From: Yamadazyma tenuis
Lineage: Eukaryota; Ascomycota; Pichiomycetes; Serinales; Debaryomycetaceae
Assembly (NCBI RefSeq): GCF_029203305.1
Contig: NC_089465.1
Location: 496,001-560,000, forward strand
Direction of reading: 5' to 3'
DNA: 64,000 nucleotides
Shown: positions 1 to 10,174 of the stretch, piece by piece
Layout of the letters: every line of letters begins with the position of its first letter
Numbering within the stretch: position 1 is the first letter of the stretch
Made by a program: the position numbers and the translations under genes
The notes under the pieces: model-generated
What the model saw: only the letters and a program-made list of their open reading frames with translations
Databases searched by the model: none
Told to the model about the DNA's origin: nothing

Positions 1-744
1 GGAGGCTCCTTGAAGAATCTCGATGATGATATCAGGTGTGTCTTGGGCCTGTTCTTCGAGCATTCTATCGATTTGCAAGCAGTTGAGAATTATCACACTA
101 TAAACCTTCCATAAATCAACAAATTTCGGCATGTATGGGTTGAGTGCAAGATTGGGGTATCCGGTATCATCAGGAAAGAGCTTGCGGAGGGTGCTGAATA
201 TCAAGCACACCATCAAGTAGCATAATTTAAGGGAGTTGGGATCATAGAGTAGAGGCGGATGAGGAGTCCAGAGCTGTAGTTTGGTCTCCCAGAACTTGTC
301 ACAGCAGATGCCCATAAGGTCCAATTCCTCTTCGGTGGTGGGGCCAAGAAACTCGAGGATGTTCAACACGAGCTTGTATAATTGTACTGATATCTTAAAT
401 CTTAGTGACGACACTAGCGTAGGAGACGAGCTTGAGTATTCTTTCAGCACGAGAATCCCCATGAAAACATCCGTCAAGTTTTCGAGACTTAGAACATACT
501 TGTCACATTCCCGAGGTTGTGTTTGCGGATCACATAGACACAAACAGGCCAAAAAGGCGTATTTGTCCTCTGGGTCTATTTTGAACACCTCTATAAGAGC
601 ATCATGAGAAACACCTCCCGGAGAGCTGAAATCCTCGTCAGCCAAGGGGTTTGAGTGGTCTAGTACCATTTCGGTCGATTCTGGCGATGTTCCGCTCATA
701 TCGACGTAGTCTGGTGCTTCATTGGGTATTTCGACCTCGCTCAT
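1..744 (-). CDS. Unrecognised conserved-looking protein, N-terminal part (runs off the window)
   Basis: A frame open from an ATG at 744 down to base 1 gives 248 codons with no stop, so the 3' end lies outside the window. The N-terminus is acidic and Ser/Pro-rich (about residues 1-50). After that the protein is helical and hydrophobic, rich in Leu, Cys and aromatic residues, with no signal peptide or clear membrane segment. The segment around residues 195-248 (an LNPYMPKF stretch, then a Trp-Lys motif, IDRMLEEQ and a TPDIIIEI-type end) reminds me weakly of the CCR4-NOT subunit Caf130. I would not assign it on that. It diverges from nothing upstream: the next gene (828-2183) is on the same strand. 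The coding call is fairly sure; the function is unknown. Confidence 0.7.
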   Translation of the reverse strand, partial: MSEVEIPNEAPDYVDMSGTSPESTEMVLDHSNPLADEDFSSPGGVSHDALIEVFKIDPEDKYAFLACLCLCDPQTQPRECDKYVLSLENLTDVFMGILVLKEYSSSSPTLVSSLRFKISVQLYKLVLNILEFLGPTTEEELDLMGICCDKFWETKLQLWTPHPPLLYDPNSLKLCYLMVCLIFSTLRKLFPDDTGYPNLALNPYMPKFVDLWKVYSVIILNCLQIDRMLEEQAQDTPDIIIEILQGAS

Positions 745-827
745 CTTGCATCGAATTGTGTATTTGTGCGCGCTTTGAGATAACCAACTACTGATGGACT
801 TGGAGGTGTTGAGTGTTTGATGTGAAA

Positions 828-2183
828 CTAGCTACTAATGGACATTACGGCAGTAAGACCCTTACCGAAGATACCTCTGACTGACTTAGGGTTCTTCTTA
901 CAGTAGGCTACAAGAATGGCCATACTCATGGAAAACGTGAATCGTTCGATGAGCAAGTTCTTGTCGGTAGCCTCAGTAGGAACAAGGGTTCCAAGGGCTC
1001 GAGGAAACACGAAAAGTGCCAATTCCTTCCGGCGCTGCGCAGATTCCACAAAACTGCTGAATCCACAAAGAAAAGCTCCCACTGCTGGGCCCCACGTAAT
1101 GTCCCACGTCTGTTTGGGCACCTCGGGGAACAACTTGGGGAAAAGTCGGGTCCGGGTGAGACAAACACCGTACCAGTCAAGAGCAATGAATGCTCCCAAG
1201 AAGCACGACGACCGAATCGACAGTTGAAGGGCCCGCCTCAATCGAAGCGTCATGGCGATGTTTTTCTTCGGTATCAACAACATAAACGCATTGATACTTC
1301 CGTATAACTTAAAGGCGAACTTGAATCCACGTACAAACCGCCAGAGCGCATGTACCTCACAGTTGGAAGTCTTGAACGCATGCACCGTTTTACAGGGCAA
1401 CGGCGAGTCCTGAGAGAAGTCCGCCTGGGCGGGGTCTTGGCCGTACCGCTCACAATAATCGGCCAAATAATCTGATTTTTCCCCGTACTTGACGGTACCA
1501 TCGTGGAGGCTCTTGAGGACCCCGACAATTTCGTCGTCCATATTCGCCGCCGAGGTGATCCACTTTCTGTACGCGGGAGGAAGCCTATCGGGACGGAAGA
1601 ACCACGAATACATGATGGGCGTGCACGAGGCGATGAACAACAACCCATCACCAAACTGCTGGAAGAATGGCGGCAACACCGCCGATAACGTCGATGAAAG
1701 TGTGGTATCGATGGCTCTGCTGAGCACCAAAAGCGTTAAGTCCAACGACAAGAACCGCCCGTAGCCAATGATGTGGTTCTGGAACTGAGGGAATGACACA
1801 CTGGCAGCGATGAACGACGAGATGAACGTAGCCACAAACACCGTCTCGGTGGTCCCGTGGAACCGTTTGGATACGCGGAGGAATCTTGCAACTATTGGCT
1901 CAAGGATGTTTATGATGGCGATTAACGAGGCAGCGAATGCTGGGAACTTGAATGGATGGAAAGCTTTGGTGATGACCTTCAAAATTCGGGGTAATATCAG
2001 CTTGTAGTCCTTTTTCTTGATAGCTATCAGAATATGATTGATCACTTTGGGGAGAGTAACGTACAAATAGGCAAAGATAAATGCCTTGAGGGATGGGCGG
2101 GCCACCTTGAGGTTGACAAATCGAACCAATGCCTTGACCAAGTTCTTGTTGTTTCTATGAGTTAAGGAAACGGTACTTGACAT
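828..2183 (-). CDS. TMEM135-like multi-pass membrane protein
   Basis: 451 codons from an ATG at 2183. The protein is strongly hydrophobic with several predicted membrane spans: around residues 30-55, 75-100, 115-150, 160-190, 290-340 and 370-440. The middle carries the short Cys-containing loop between FRPDRLPPAYRKWI and a later Cys-His segment. The pattern of a positively charged N-terminus, RPDxLPxxYxxWI and a Tim17-like hydrophobic C-terminal half is that of fungal TMEM135-type proteins, which in animals are linked to peroxisomes, mitochondria and lipid traffic. That family link is from general knowledge of the fold and was not tested by alignment. Its 5' end faces SEC31 across a 334-base divergent gap. 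Confidence 0.55.
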   Translation of the reverse strand: MSSTVSLTHRNNKNLVKALVRFVNLKVARPSLKAFIFAYLYVTLPKVINHILIAIKKKDYKLILPRILKVITKAFHPFKFPAFAASLIAIINILEPIVARFLRVSKRFHGTTETVFVATFISSFIAASVSFPQFQNHIIGYGRFLSLDLTLLVLSRAIDTTLSSTLSAVLPPFFQQFGDGLLFIASCTPIMYSWFFRPDRLPPAYRKWITSAANMDDEIVGVLKSLHDGTVKYGEKSDYLADYCERYGQDPAQADFSQDSPLPCKTVHAFKTSNCEVHALWRFVRGFKFAFKLYGSINAFMLLIPKKNIAMTLRLRRALQLSIRSSCFLGAFIALDWYGVCLTRTRLFPKLFPEVPKQTWDITWGPAVGAFLCGFSSFVESAQRRKELALFVFPRALGTLVPTEATDKNLLIERFTFSMSMAILVAYCKKNPKSVRGIFGKGLTAVMSISS

Positions 2184-2517
2184 TTGAAATAAATAATAAC
2201 AAAGAGGAGTTGTAGTTTTAGCTCGGATGTATTTAATATCAAGAATGCGCGTGGAGTGGACCTACCGTGTTTGATGGTCCACAAAAAAACCCATGGTGCG
2301 GTGGCCGAAAAAACACTGAATCAACCTGTTGTAGGCTACAGATCGAGACATTTGGAATTTGAACTATCCGAGTGTATTAGCTGCCCCAGCAAAAGACAAA
2401 AACAGATTGTGCCCACACCACCACCGTAGTGTGCCAATTGATTGTTTTCTCCTATCTTTCTGTTGCCGTTGTCTGATCCACAGCCTTTGAATCACTAGCT
2501 GTTGTCAAATCACCGTC
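2184..2517. promoter_or_regulatory. Divergent intergenic region between the TMEM135-like gene and SEC31
   Basis: This 334-base non-coding gap must contain both divergent promoters. It holds A-rich runs (around 2280-2310) and pyrimidine-rich sequence just before the SEC31 ATG. I see no clear factor site, RNA gene or repeat in it. Confidence 0.45.
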
Positions 2518-5500
2518 ATGGTCAAAATCGAAGAAATCGACCGAACTTCCACGTTTGCGTGGAGCTATGATAGCTTGCCATTGTTGGCCACCGGAACTGT
2601 GGCCGGGGCCGTTGATCTTAACTTCAATTCATCCTCCAGTTTGGAAATATGGGATATATTCTCTGCCACCAACAAAAAGGATCCTATTTTCCAGGCCTCA
2701 GTTGACAATCGCTTCCACGTGTTGGCGTGGTCCAAGCCGTTTGAAGGAAGACCCAAAGGGTTGTTAGCCGGAGCCTTCGAAAACGGTGTTATTGAGTTCT
2801 GGGACGTTGATACCTTGATCAAGTCCCAAGACTTACAAAAAGCGTCGGTCCACAAATCCGATCACCACTCAGGAGACGTCAAGACATTGTCTTTCAACCC
2901 CAAGGAAGCCCACCAGTTGATTTCGGGAGGCTCCAAGGGCCAGATTTTTGTTTGGGACTGTAAACTGTTCGACATCCCAAAGTCTCCTGGTACTGCTATG
3001 TCACCCATGGACGAAGTCTCGTGTGTGGCCTGGAATAACTCCAAAACTAATGTGTTTGCAAGCACTGGAAATGGAGGATACACGTCGATCTGGGACTTGA
3101 GCAGAACTCGGGAAGTGTTACACTTGGCATATAACGGAGATTTGGGCAGAGCCAACTTTTCCTACGTCGCATGGCACCCGACCGAGACTACCAAGTTGAT
3201 TACCGCTAGCGACAACGACGGCTGCCCCGTGATCTTGACCTGGGACTTGAGAAATGCCAATGCTCCCGAGAAGATCATGCAGGGTCATAAAAAGGGTGTT
3301 TTGTCTTTGGACTGGTGTAAGCAAGACCCCGAATTGTTGATTTCCAGCGGAAAAGATAATACCACCATTGTGTGGAACCCTATCACGGGTCAGAAATTGG
3401 GTGAGTACCCTACCACTGCCAACTGGGCGTTCTTGACCAAGTTTGCTCCTAATGCTCCTGATATTTTTGCTACGGCTTCTTATGATGGTAAGATCATCGT
3501 GCAAACCTTGCAAGACACTTCTCCTCCAATTGTGTCAAAAGCCACCGAGAATGAGGACGAGTTTTGGAACGAACTTGCCACAACCGATACTCAGCATCCT
3601 GTTTTTGAAGTGAAGCAAGCCCCAGCTTGGTTGAAGCGTCCTTCGTCGGTGTTCTTTGGGTTTGGATCCAAATTGGTGACAGTTAAGAGCGATACCCACG
3701 GAAAGTCTGTGGTTAATATCAACAAGTTTGTGCCTTCAAGTGCTTTGAAGTTCTCTCCCGAGCAGCTCAACTCGGCCTTAACCTCCAATGATTTTGATTC
3801 TATCATTAGCAATAAACTCGAGGGAGAGTTCCTCGATGACCGTGATAAAGCTGATTGGGAGCTTTTGAAAAAATTGTCCTCCACCGACAAGAAGAGTCTT
3901 TTCACTGATGTGATCAAGGAGGTTTCCGAAGAAGAGGCTCCCAAAACAAACGGTGATTCTAAACCTGAAGCGGAAGGTGGAGACCAGGAAGAGGATTCTT
4001 TCTTTGACAAGTTAGGAAAAGAAAGCAATGGTACCAAAGACACTGGTTACACTCCTTCCGGATCTTTCAAATTGTTTGGCGAAAGCTCTTCAGAGTCCGA
4101 CAAGAAGTTAATCAAATTGATCTTAAGTAATAAGATTGAACCTGCGGTTGAGGAATGTCTTGATAGCGATAACTTGATTGAAGCTTTGGTGTTAGCTTTG
4201 GATGGATCTGATGAAGTGAAGGGCAAGGTCAAGAATGCCTTCTTCAACAAAAACAAGGATTCAGAACTCTCAAGAGTCATCTATGGAGCTTCTTCCAAAA
4301 ATATCACGGATATCGTAGCTTATGCTGATGTTAGTGACTGGAAACATATTGCCAATAGTATTTCCGCATACTGCGTTGATACTGAAGACTTCAATGCAAA
4401 GATCACCGAATTAGGTGACCGGGTTTTGAAGCAAGACTCGTCTAATAGAGATGATGCTATCTTATGTTACTTGAGTGGAGGTGCTCTTGACAAGATTGCC
4501 AGTATATGGTTACAAGAGTTGCCCGCTTATGAGACTAAGTTGTTGGAAGGAAAGGACCGTACCGATATAACCACTCCTTTTGACGCTCATTTCGAGTCAT
4601 TAAACAACTTTGCCGAGAAGATTGCTGCGTATAGGGCTATCTCCAAAGTAACTGGGGCTCTTTCTGGGCCTTCTATTGAACCAATTTGTAAGACGATTCT
4701 CGAATACTCCAATCTCCTTGCCAACTACGGTGAATTCGAAGTGGCAGATAAGTTTTCCAAGTTATTACCTGACGAATTTGATGGCTTTAAGGCCTATAAG
4801 GATCGTATCTCCAAGGCTACTAACAAGGTTAACGGGTCCACTGCCAACACCAAAGTTGGTGGAAGGTACTCTAAGCCCATCCAGTCAAAGCCAATATTGT
4901 CCCCAGCCAACAAGTATGCTCAGGCACAGTCACCAGGTTCTCAATTTACTCCTATCCAGGCTCTTCCACAAACCCCAGTTTCTCAGGTTCCTCCTATTGC
5001 TGCTCCTTTAAACCCATATATGAAGCCGGCAGTTGGTGCTCCTTCGAACCCATATATGAAGCCTGCTGTTTCGAATCCATACGCTGCTCCCATCAATCCA
5101 TATATGAGACCACAGTCATCTGTGGGTGCACCAGGAGAACCTCATAGCATTGCTCCTCCACCATTGGCAGCCAAGCCAAAATATAAGGAGGTGACCGATG
5201 GTTGGAACGATCTTCCTGAGACTTTTAAGCAAAAACCTGAGGCTCGTCGTGCAGCAGCTGCCGCCGTATCTCCTGCTCCCACGGCTTTCCCTCAGCCTGC
5301 CTTGGGACCTCAGAGATCGTCTGTGTCTTCTCCAGGAGCTCCTCCAGGAGCTCCTCATTCAGGACCCCCTAGAGCCCCATCGCGGAATCCTTCCAAAGCT
5401 TCTCTTCCTACGGTGTCATCACCTCGTCTGACTCCTGTTCAAACTAAGAGATACGCCCCACCCCCCGGAACTGTTGCTTCACCCTCTCAAACCCCAGTGG

Positions 5501-6258
5501 TTGCTGGCCCTAGTGGTTCTTTTCCTGGTTCTACTCCTAGAAACCCGTATGCTCCTCCTGCCTCGGCCTACGCTCCTCCAACATCATCAGTCCCTCCGTC
5601 AGGCCCGGTTCTGAATACTGTTTCTCCTAGAGCTTCACACAGTCAACCTGTGAGGAACCCTTACATGCCATCGACACCTGCTGAACCTGCAGTGCCGCAG
5701 GCCCCACCCAGTAGGGTTCCAAGTGGTGGAATGATTGCCCCCAGGCCAATCATTCAATCTCCTTACCAAGGTTTGAGCTCTCGTCCATCGATGAGCTCAA
5801 TCCCTCCTCCACCTTCAGGACCAGTTTCAGGACCTCCCCCTACTGGACCTCCGCTGCTCTCTCAACCACCAGCAGTTCCAATTCCAGTAGAAGCCCCAGT
5901 AATTGAAAAGTTCCCAGCTGGTGACAGATCTCATATTCCTGCTGAATCTTTACCAATATACCAGGTATTCAGCTCGGCGTACGAAGCCCTCAAACCTAAT
6001 ATTCCAGAGAAGTATGCTAAGCATGGCGAAGATATGGAAAAGAGATTGAATATTCTTTACGATCATTTAAACAACAGTGAGTTATTGTCTGCGGGTGGTA
6101 TTGAACTCTTGAGGGAGATTTCTAGCAAATTAGAAGCCAAAGAGTATCAGGCTGCCAGCACATTAGTGCTTTCATTTGCATCTTCATTCCCAGAAGAAGT
6201 CGGCCATTGGCATGCTGGTGTTAAACGTTTAATCAACATGGCCGAGGCTCTTCAATAA
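2518..6258 (+). CDS. SEC31: COPII outer-coat subunit Sec31
   Basis: 1246 codons from the ATG at 2518, close to the usual Sec31 length. Residues 1 to about 330 are WD40 repeats (for example VFVWD-type strands, 'GHKKGVLSLDWC', 'SSGKDNTTIVWNP') forming the propeller that pairs with Sec13. Residues about 340-780 are the helical ACE1-type region. About 790-1120 is a long Pro-rich linker with repeated NPYM(K/R)P motifs, the stretch that in the family contacts Sec23 and stimulates Sar1 GTPase. The last 120 residues are a helical C-terminal domain. The protein forms the outer cage of ER-to-Golgi vesicles. It converges with ATH1, whose stop lies 60 bases away. Confidence 0.96.
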   Translation: MVKIEEIDRTSTFAWSYDSLPLLATGTVAGAVDLNFNSSSSLEIWDIFSATNKKDPIFQASVDNRFHVLAWSKPFEGRPKGLLAGAFENGVIEFWDVDTLIKSQDLQKASVHKSDHHSGDVKTLSFNPKEAHQLISGGSKGQIFVWDCKLFDIPKSPGTAMSPMDEVSCVAWNNSKTNVFASTGNGGYTSIWDLSRTREVLHLAYNGDLGRANFSYVAWHPTETTKLITASDNDGCPVILTWDLRNANAPEKIMQGHKKGVLSLDWCKQDPELLISSGKDNTTIVWNPITGQKLGEYPTTANWAFLTKFAPNAPDIFATASYDGKIIVQTLQDTSPPIVSKATENEDEFWNELATTDTQHPVFEVKQAPAWLKRPSSVFFGFGSKLVTVKSDTHGKSVVNINKFVPSSALKFSPEQLNSALTSNDFDSIISNKLEGEFLDDRDKADWELLKKLSSTDKKSLFTDVIKEVSEEEAPKTNGDSKPEAEGGDQEEDSFFDKLGKESNGTKDTGYTPSGSFKLFGESSSESDKKLIKLILSNKIEPAVEECLDSDNLIEALVLALDGSDEVKGKVKNAFFNKNKDSELSRVIYGASSKNITDIVAYADVSDWKHIANSISAYCVDTEDFNAKITELGDRVLKQDSSNRDDAILCYLSGGALDKIASIWLQELPAYETKLLEGKDRTDITTPFDAHFESLNNFAEKIAAYRAISKVTGALSGPSIEPICKTILEYSNLLANYGEFEVADKFSKLLPDEFDGFKAYKDRISKATNKVNGSTANTKVGGRYSKPIQSKPILSPANKYAQAQSPGSQFTPIQALPQTPVSQVPPIAAPLNPYMKPAVGAPSNPYMKPAVSNPYAAPINPYMRPQSSVGAPGEPHSIAPPPLAAKPKYKEVTDGWNDLPETFKQKPEARRAAAAAVSPAPTAFPQPALGPQRSSVSSPGAPPGAPHSGPPRAPSRNPSKASLPTVSSPRLTPVQTKRYAPPPGTVASPSQTPVVAGPSGSFPGSTPRNPYAPPASAYAPPTSSVPPSGPVLNTVSPRASHSQPVRNPYMPSTPAEPAVPQAPPSRVPSGGMIAPRPIIQSPYQGLSSRPSMSSIPPPPSGPVSGPPPTGPPLLSQPPAVPIPVEAPVIEKFPAGDRSHIPAESLPIYQVFSSAYEALKPNIPEKYAKHGEDMEKRLNILYDHLNNSELLSAGGIELLREISSKLEAKEYQAASTLVLSFASSFPEEVGHWHAGVKRLINMAEALQ

Positions 6259-6318
6259 TAGCCTTGAATTGTATAGGTTTTCCATTTGCTTTAACTAAGA
6301 CAATATCTAAATTTTTGT

Positions 6319-9300
6319 TCAAAATAACATAACTTCGTAAAGCTTCCCCCCTCCTGTAGATGACGGATCCACAGGCTCTTTGTTGTGGATGTTGGAAAAC
6401 TCTAAAAGTAAGAATTTTGCAAGAGCCGGGTCGTCCAACTCGAATCTGGTGATGTTGAATTTGTCTGGAACCTCAACTACCAAGAACTCGCTCTCGTTGA
6501 ACGGTGAGGAGATCTCTACATCTTCTTCAATAAGAACTGTGAAAGCATCGTCCTGGTCGATAATGTCCTGGTCGGTCTTAAAGAAGCGATACTGGTTGTT
6601 CACATCTCCCCCAAAGTCGACCGAAGCTAAAAGCTCATGAGTATCCCAGTCTCTTTGGAGCTCAAACAAAGATAGAGACCAATTCTGTGGGGGCGAGTCG
6701 CCCCAGTTAATCTCACCACCGGTGATATTTTTGAACTCTTTTAAGTCAATCAACACTTTGGCAGTGGTATCATTGTACTTGGCTTGCCAGTGAGTGAAAT
6801 TATCACCATCGTTGATCAGAAAAGCACTGTCGCCAAAAGCGCCTTCGGTGATGTTGGTAAAGGTGGCAGATGCACACTCACATACGGAGTCAGGAGAAGA
6901 AGCTTTGGGAACTGTTAGAGGAATCTCCAAAATGTCTCCTTCTTCGAGTTCATACTTTCCGGCCTTGATGTTTCTATCTCCTATTTTAATGGTTATGGTC
7001 TCCGAAGCATTTGTGTACTCGTCAACAGGACCGTTGTTAGAGACAATAAAATAAGTCTCGTTAACTTTCAATGAGAGGGAGTTATTCATGTACTTTACAC
7101 CTTCGAACCTGACACCGGCTTTTCCCACTAGAGGAACGCTAATTGGATCGAACCCCAACATTCTGTTTATCTGGCCATCTTTGACCTCAAAATCATATCT
7201 CAAGCCGGTTAAGCCTTGGAGTACCGCTTGTAAGAATCCACCATGTGCTGTCAAAAATGGGAAAGCTGGGTGTGTTCCTCCATTGGTTGCAAAATCGTCG
7301 TTATTTTGTTCAGCAAACTGCGCGAAAGGTGTTCTGAGATACGCACCCATGGCTTTGTAGAGATAAGACTGGGAAGAACATCCCGATAGTGACAACGCCG
7401 ACGACACAATCGAAAAGATTGGGAATGTCATGGCAGGCCCATAATTCACTTGTTTCATGGCGTAGAATTGCATGTTTGTATAGGCCTGGTCTTTCGTGAT
7501 AAGCTCATTGTTCAAAGGGTATGTGATCATCACCACATCGGCCTGTTTGATTCCCACACTTGAATTCATGCCCGTATATTCCAAGGTGATGTCGTCATCA
7601 CCATCAGAAAATGGAAGGTTCATATTTCCTGCGATATTTGTGAAGTTCGAAGGAATGTCTTCCTCAAGGTGAGAGCCTATAGCCACTGCAAACTTCATTA
7701 ACGAAGAAATACCGGCATTTGTGTAGGCCCCATTATCGACATGATTGGCATATTCGTCTGGATCAGTCAAGTTGTGGGTAGTATATGCTTTCAACGACGA
7801 GTTGTACTGGACGTAGTCGGCCATGAAAGAAGCAGCATCGTATATCAACGGAAATACCGTGTCTTTCAAATATTCATCATCACCGTACCCACTCAAGTAC
7901 ACCTGCCATGCCGCAAATGACACCGCCATGTTGATGTGGTATTCATAGTCCAAACAAGGACCCGTAGCAGTACAGTTACCAAACCGTCCACTTGTCCAAG
8001 GGTAAACGGCACCACTATAGCCTTTAGGTACATTATCAATGGCTTGTTCGTGGGTGTGGATTCGGTAATTTACGATACTTTTGGCTCTATCGGGTACAAA
8101 AGGAAGAATTCCATTCAACATCCACAAGTCTGAGTCCCAGAAAACCAACCCAGCATAAGAGTCTGACGATAATCCTCCGACTCCAAGAGCCCCGGTGACT
8201 CCCTGGGCTTCAGGTCGAGTATTTGCAGCCAAATGAAAAGCCGACGCTCTACTTGTCATCGTCAACAACTGGTCATCTGGAAATGTGATGGCCACAGAGG
8301 ACTTCAAGGTTTTATCCCATTCTTCTTGATGCTCTTCGAATAGTTGGGTAAAGCTTCCACTGTGCAAAGCCGTCTTTTTGGCAAAGTTGAGCAAGTGTTC
8401 ACTAGACTTGTAAGCTTGTGGATCCAAGTCTGTGGTGACGATACCGACGTACTTGGTGAGAGTTACGGAAGATCGTTTCTTGAGGTGCAATTTGGTCTTT
8501 TGACTGACTCTAGTGTGGTTCTTAGTTCTGGAAAAGTTGGCTTTCAAACTCGATTCCAATCTTGAGTAGACGGTACCGTTGATATAGTCAATCTGGTGGG
8601 GCTGGAAATTGATATAGATACCGGTGCTATCGTGGCCCACATCAACCAACTGGCACCGCTGTGCGGTTGCAAAATCGAGTCTGTCTTCAACCGTCAACTC
8701 TGCATCGGAGTTGTTCAAGTTCAGCACCTGCAAATTGACGATTCCCAAACTGACATATTTCCGGTGCGCAAGCACCTGGTACTTGACACGAAAGGTGTTG
8801 AGCCACGTGAACTCGGTGGTGACCACCCCATGGTTCAAAGACATTGTTTGGACGTAGTCTGAGACCGAACCCTGGTGCGCCGTGGCGGCAGCCGGGTCCA
8901 AGGTGGCGGTGGAGTTCGCGATTTTTGCAGCCAACTGGAGGGACGTCCACTGGGGAATGGCCGCAATCACGCTCTCGTAGCCGTTGGCGAGCAACTCGGG
9001 GAAGTTGGTTTGGGTGGTATTGTGCTGGATATCGAAAAATCCCGCCACAAACGCTCCGGCGTATCGCTGGTTGAACAAGGGCCACCCGTTACTCAAGTTG
9101 TCAGTGTTGTTGTCGGAGTTGTCCAACTGGTCGTAGGTGAACCCCTGTCCCAAGTTGGGGATTCTGCTGCCAATGTAGCCATTCGCAACATACGGTTGTT
9201 GTTGGTACTTATTTTTTAGGGGGAAGCGGGCAGTACCGACGAGATTACGGTGGTAGTCGTAGAAAGCATAGTCACTGTTGGAGAGCTGGACGAAAATCCG

Positions 9301-9510
9301 CTTGTTTTCATGGCTGTTGATGAAGTTTAAAAGGTCGTTTGTATTTTGGGCCACTGAGTCTCTGGACACGGGGCCACTAAAATCGGAGTGGGGGTCGGGG
9401 AGGAAGCCAAGAGCAGTGCTGACACGGCTGCAGTACAAATAGATACACGCCACAAACGCTAGGTGCACAAACATGATAAGTATCAATGGCGGTCGGATAG
9501 AGGCAGACAT
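6319..9510 (-). CDS. ATH1: Acid trehalase, glycoside hydrolase family 65
   Basis: 1063 codons. The ATG at 9510 is the first Met in the frame; the frame is open further upstream but only from a GTG. A hydrophobic segment at about residues 8-28 is a signal anchor, and many Asn-X-Ser/Thr sites follow, as expected for a cell-surface or vacuolar glycoprotein. GH65 hallmarks are present: WDSDLWMLNG, VYPWTSG and CTATGPCLDYEYHIN, whose Glu (about residue 522) is the family's catalytic acid. The enzyme hydrolyses trehalose to two glucoses, allowing growth on external trehalose. A TATATA stretch lies only about 17-25 bases upstream of this ATG, so a slightly internal start at 9474 is possible. Confidence 0.9.
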   Translation of the reverse strand: MSASIRPPLILIMFVHLAFVACIYLYCSRVSTALGFLPDPHSDFSGPVSRDSVAQNTNDLLNFINSHENKRIFVQLSNSDYAFYDYHRNLVGTARFPLKNKYQQQPYVANGYIGSRIPNLGQGFTYDQLDNSDNNTDNLSNGWPLFNQRYAGAFVAGFFDIQHNTTQTNFPELLANGYESVIAAIPQWTSLQLAAKIANSTATLDPAAATAHQGSVSDYVQTMSLNHGVVTTEFTWLNTFRVKYQVLAHRKYVSLGIVNLQVLNLNNSDAELTVEDRLDFATAQRCQLVDVGHDSTGIYINFQPHQIDYINGTVYSRLESSLKANFSRTKNHTRVSQKTKLHLKKRSSVTLTKYVGIVTTDLDPQAYKSSEHLLNFAKKTALHSGSFTQLFEEHQEEWDKTLKSSVAITFPDDQLLTMTSRASAFHLAANTRPEAQGVTGALGVGGLSSDSYAGLVFWDSDLWMLNGILPFVPDRAKSIVNYRIHTHEQAIDNVPKGYSGAVYPWTSGRFGNCTATGPCLDYEYHINMAVSFAAWQVYLSGYGDDEYLKDTVFPLIYDAASFMADYVQYNSSLKAYTTHNLTDPDEYANHVDNGAYTNAGISSLMKFAVAIGSHLEEDIPSNFTNIAGNMNLPFSDGDDDITLEYTGMNSSVGIKQADVVMITYPLNNELITKDQAYTNMQFYAMKQVNYGPAMTFPIFSIVSSALSLSGCSSQSYLYKAMGAYLRTPFAQFAEQNNDDFATNGGTHPAFPFLTAHGGFLQAVLQGLTGLRYDFEVKDGQINRMLGFDPISVPLVGKAGVRFEGVKYMNNSLSLKVNETYFIVSNNGPVDEYTNASETITIKIGDRNIKAGKYELEEGDILEIPLTVPKASSPDSVCECASATFTNITEGAFGDSAFLINDGDNFTHWQAKYNDTTAKVLIDLKEFKNITGGEINWGDSPPQNWSLSLFELQRDWDTHELLASVDFGGDVNNQYRFFKTDQDIIDQDDAFTVLIEEDVEISSPFNESEFLVVEVPDKFNITRFELDDPALAKFLLLEFSNIHNKEPVDPSSTGGGKLYEVMLF

Positions 9511-10174
9511 AGCTGGGGAAGGGCCATTATATATGCTCAGTGAGATATGCCGATGAGGAACAATAAATGCCGAATTCTGGGGACGTTTGTGTTCGTAACG
9601 GGGTCGCACAGGTTAGTTGCTCAGGGGTTACCCAATGGGGAGCAGTTTTCTATGGTTGGAAAGTTCAGGTTTCTAAATATGGGGTATGTTTCTGGATGGA
9701 GTATGTTTTCGCGAGCAGCGCTGCGAGCAACCTCCCCGGAAAGTGTCTCATTTTAATGAGAAGCACCACTGGGTAACTCCTGGCGGCACCAAAAAAGGGG
9801 ACGTACAATGGTTTGTGGAAGAAGGGTTTTGATTGACGGGGGTGAAAAATATGGGATCTAGAACCATCACAAAGGGTTGAGTTTTGAAGAAACCAATAGC
9901 TGGGGGCTGGCAGCGGGGAATGTTCGGAGAATCTTGTTACCTAGCTTTTCAGAATTTCCCGAGATTCATTTAAAGTTCACCGGTTTGTAAGTGTAAGCGA
10001 GCAAATACGGTGGTACGGAGAAATAGCTACGGCGTTGAATAGTTCGGTCTAGTTATTATGCGACTTAGTTATAATACATTGGGGTTGTTAGTGTACAGGG
10101 TAGTACGAATGATACAATGACAGGACAGCATCGCCGGATAGGCCATAAGACAAACGTAACTTCTTCAGCCGGTA
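9511..10174 (-). promoter_or_regulatory. ATH1 upstream region with stress-element-like AGGGG motifs
   Basis: This 664-base non-coding gap lies upstream of ATH1 and downstream of DSN1. It contains two AGGGG cores (9623-9627 and 9796-9800), the stress response element recognised by Msn2/4-type factors in yeasts, and a TATATA tract at about 9527-9534. Trehalose genes are commonly STRE-controlled, so the reading is plausible, but a 5-base core occurs often by chance. I see no RNA gene or other coding sequence here. Confidence 0.35.

Noticed and set aside
281..607. 108-codon frame on + strand
   Set aside because: It starts at TTG and lies antisense to the partial gene at 1-744, whose reading frame is intact and longer.
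1489..1764. Antisense frames within the TMEM135-like gene
   Set aside because: Shadow frames without any independent feature.
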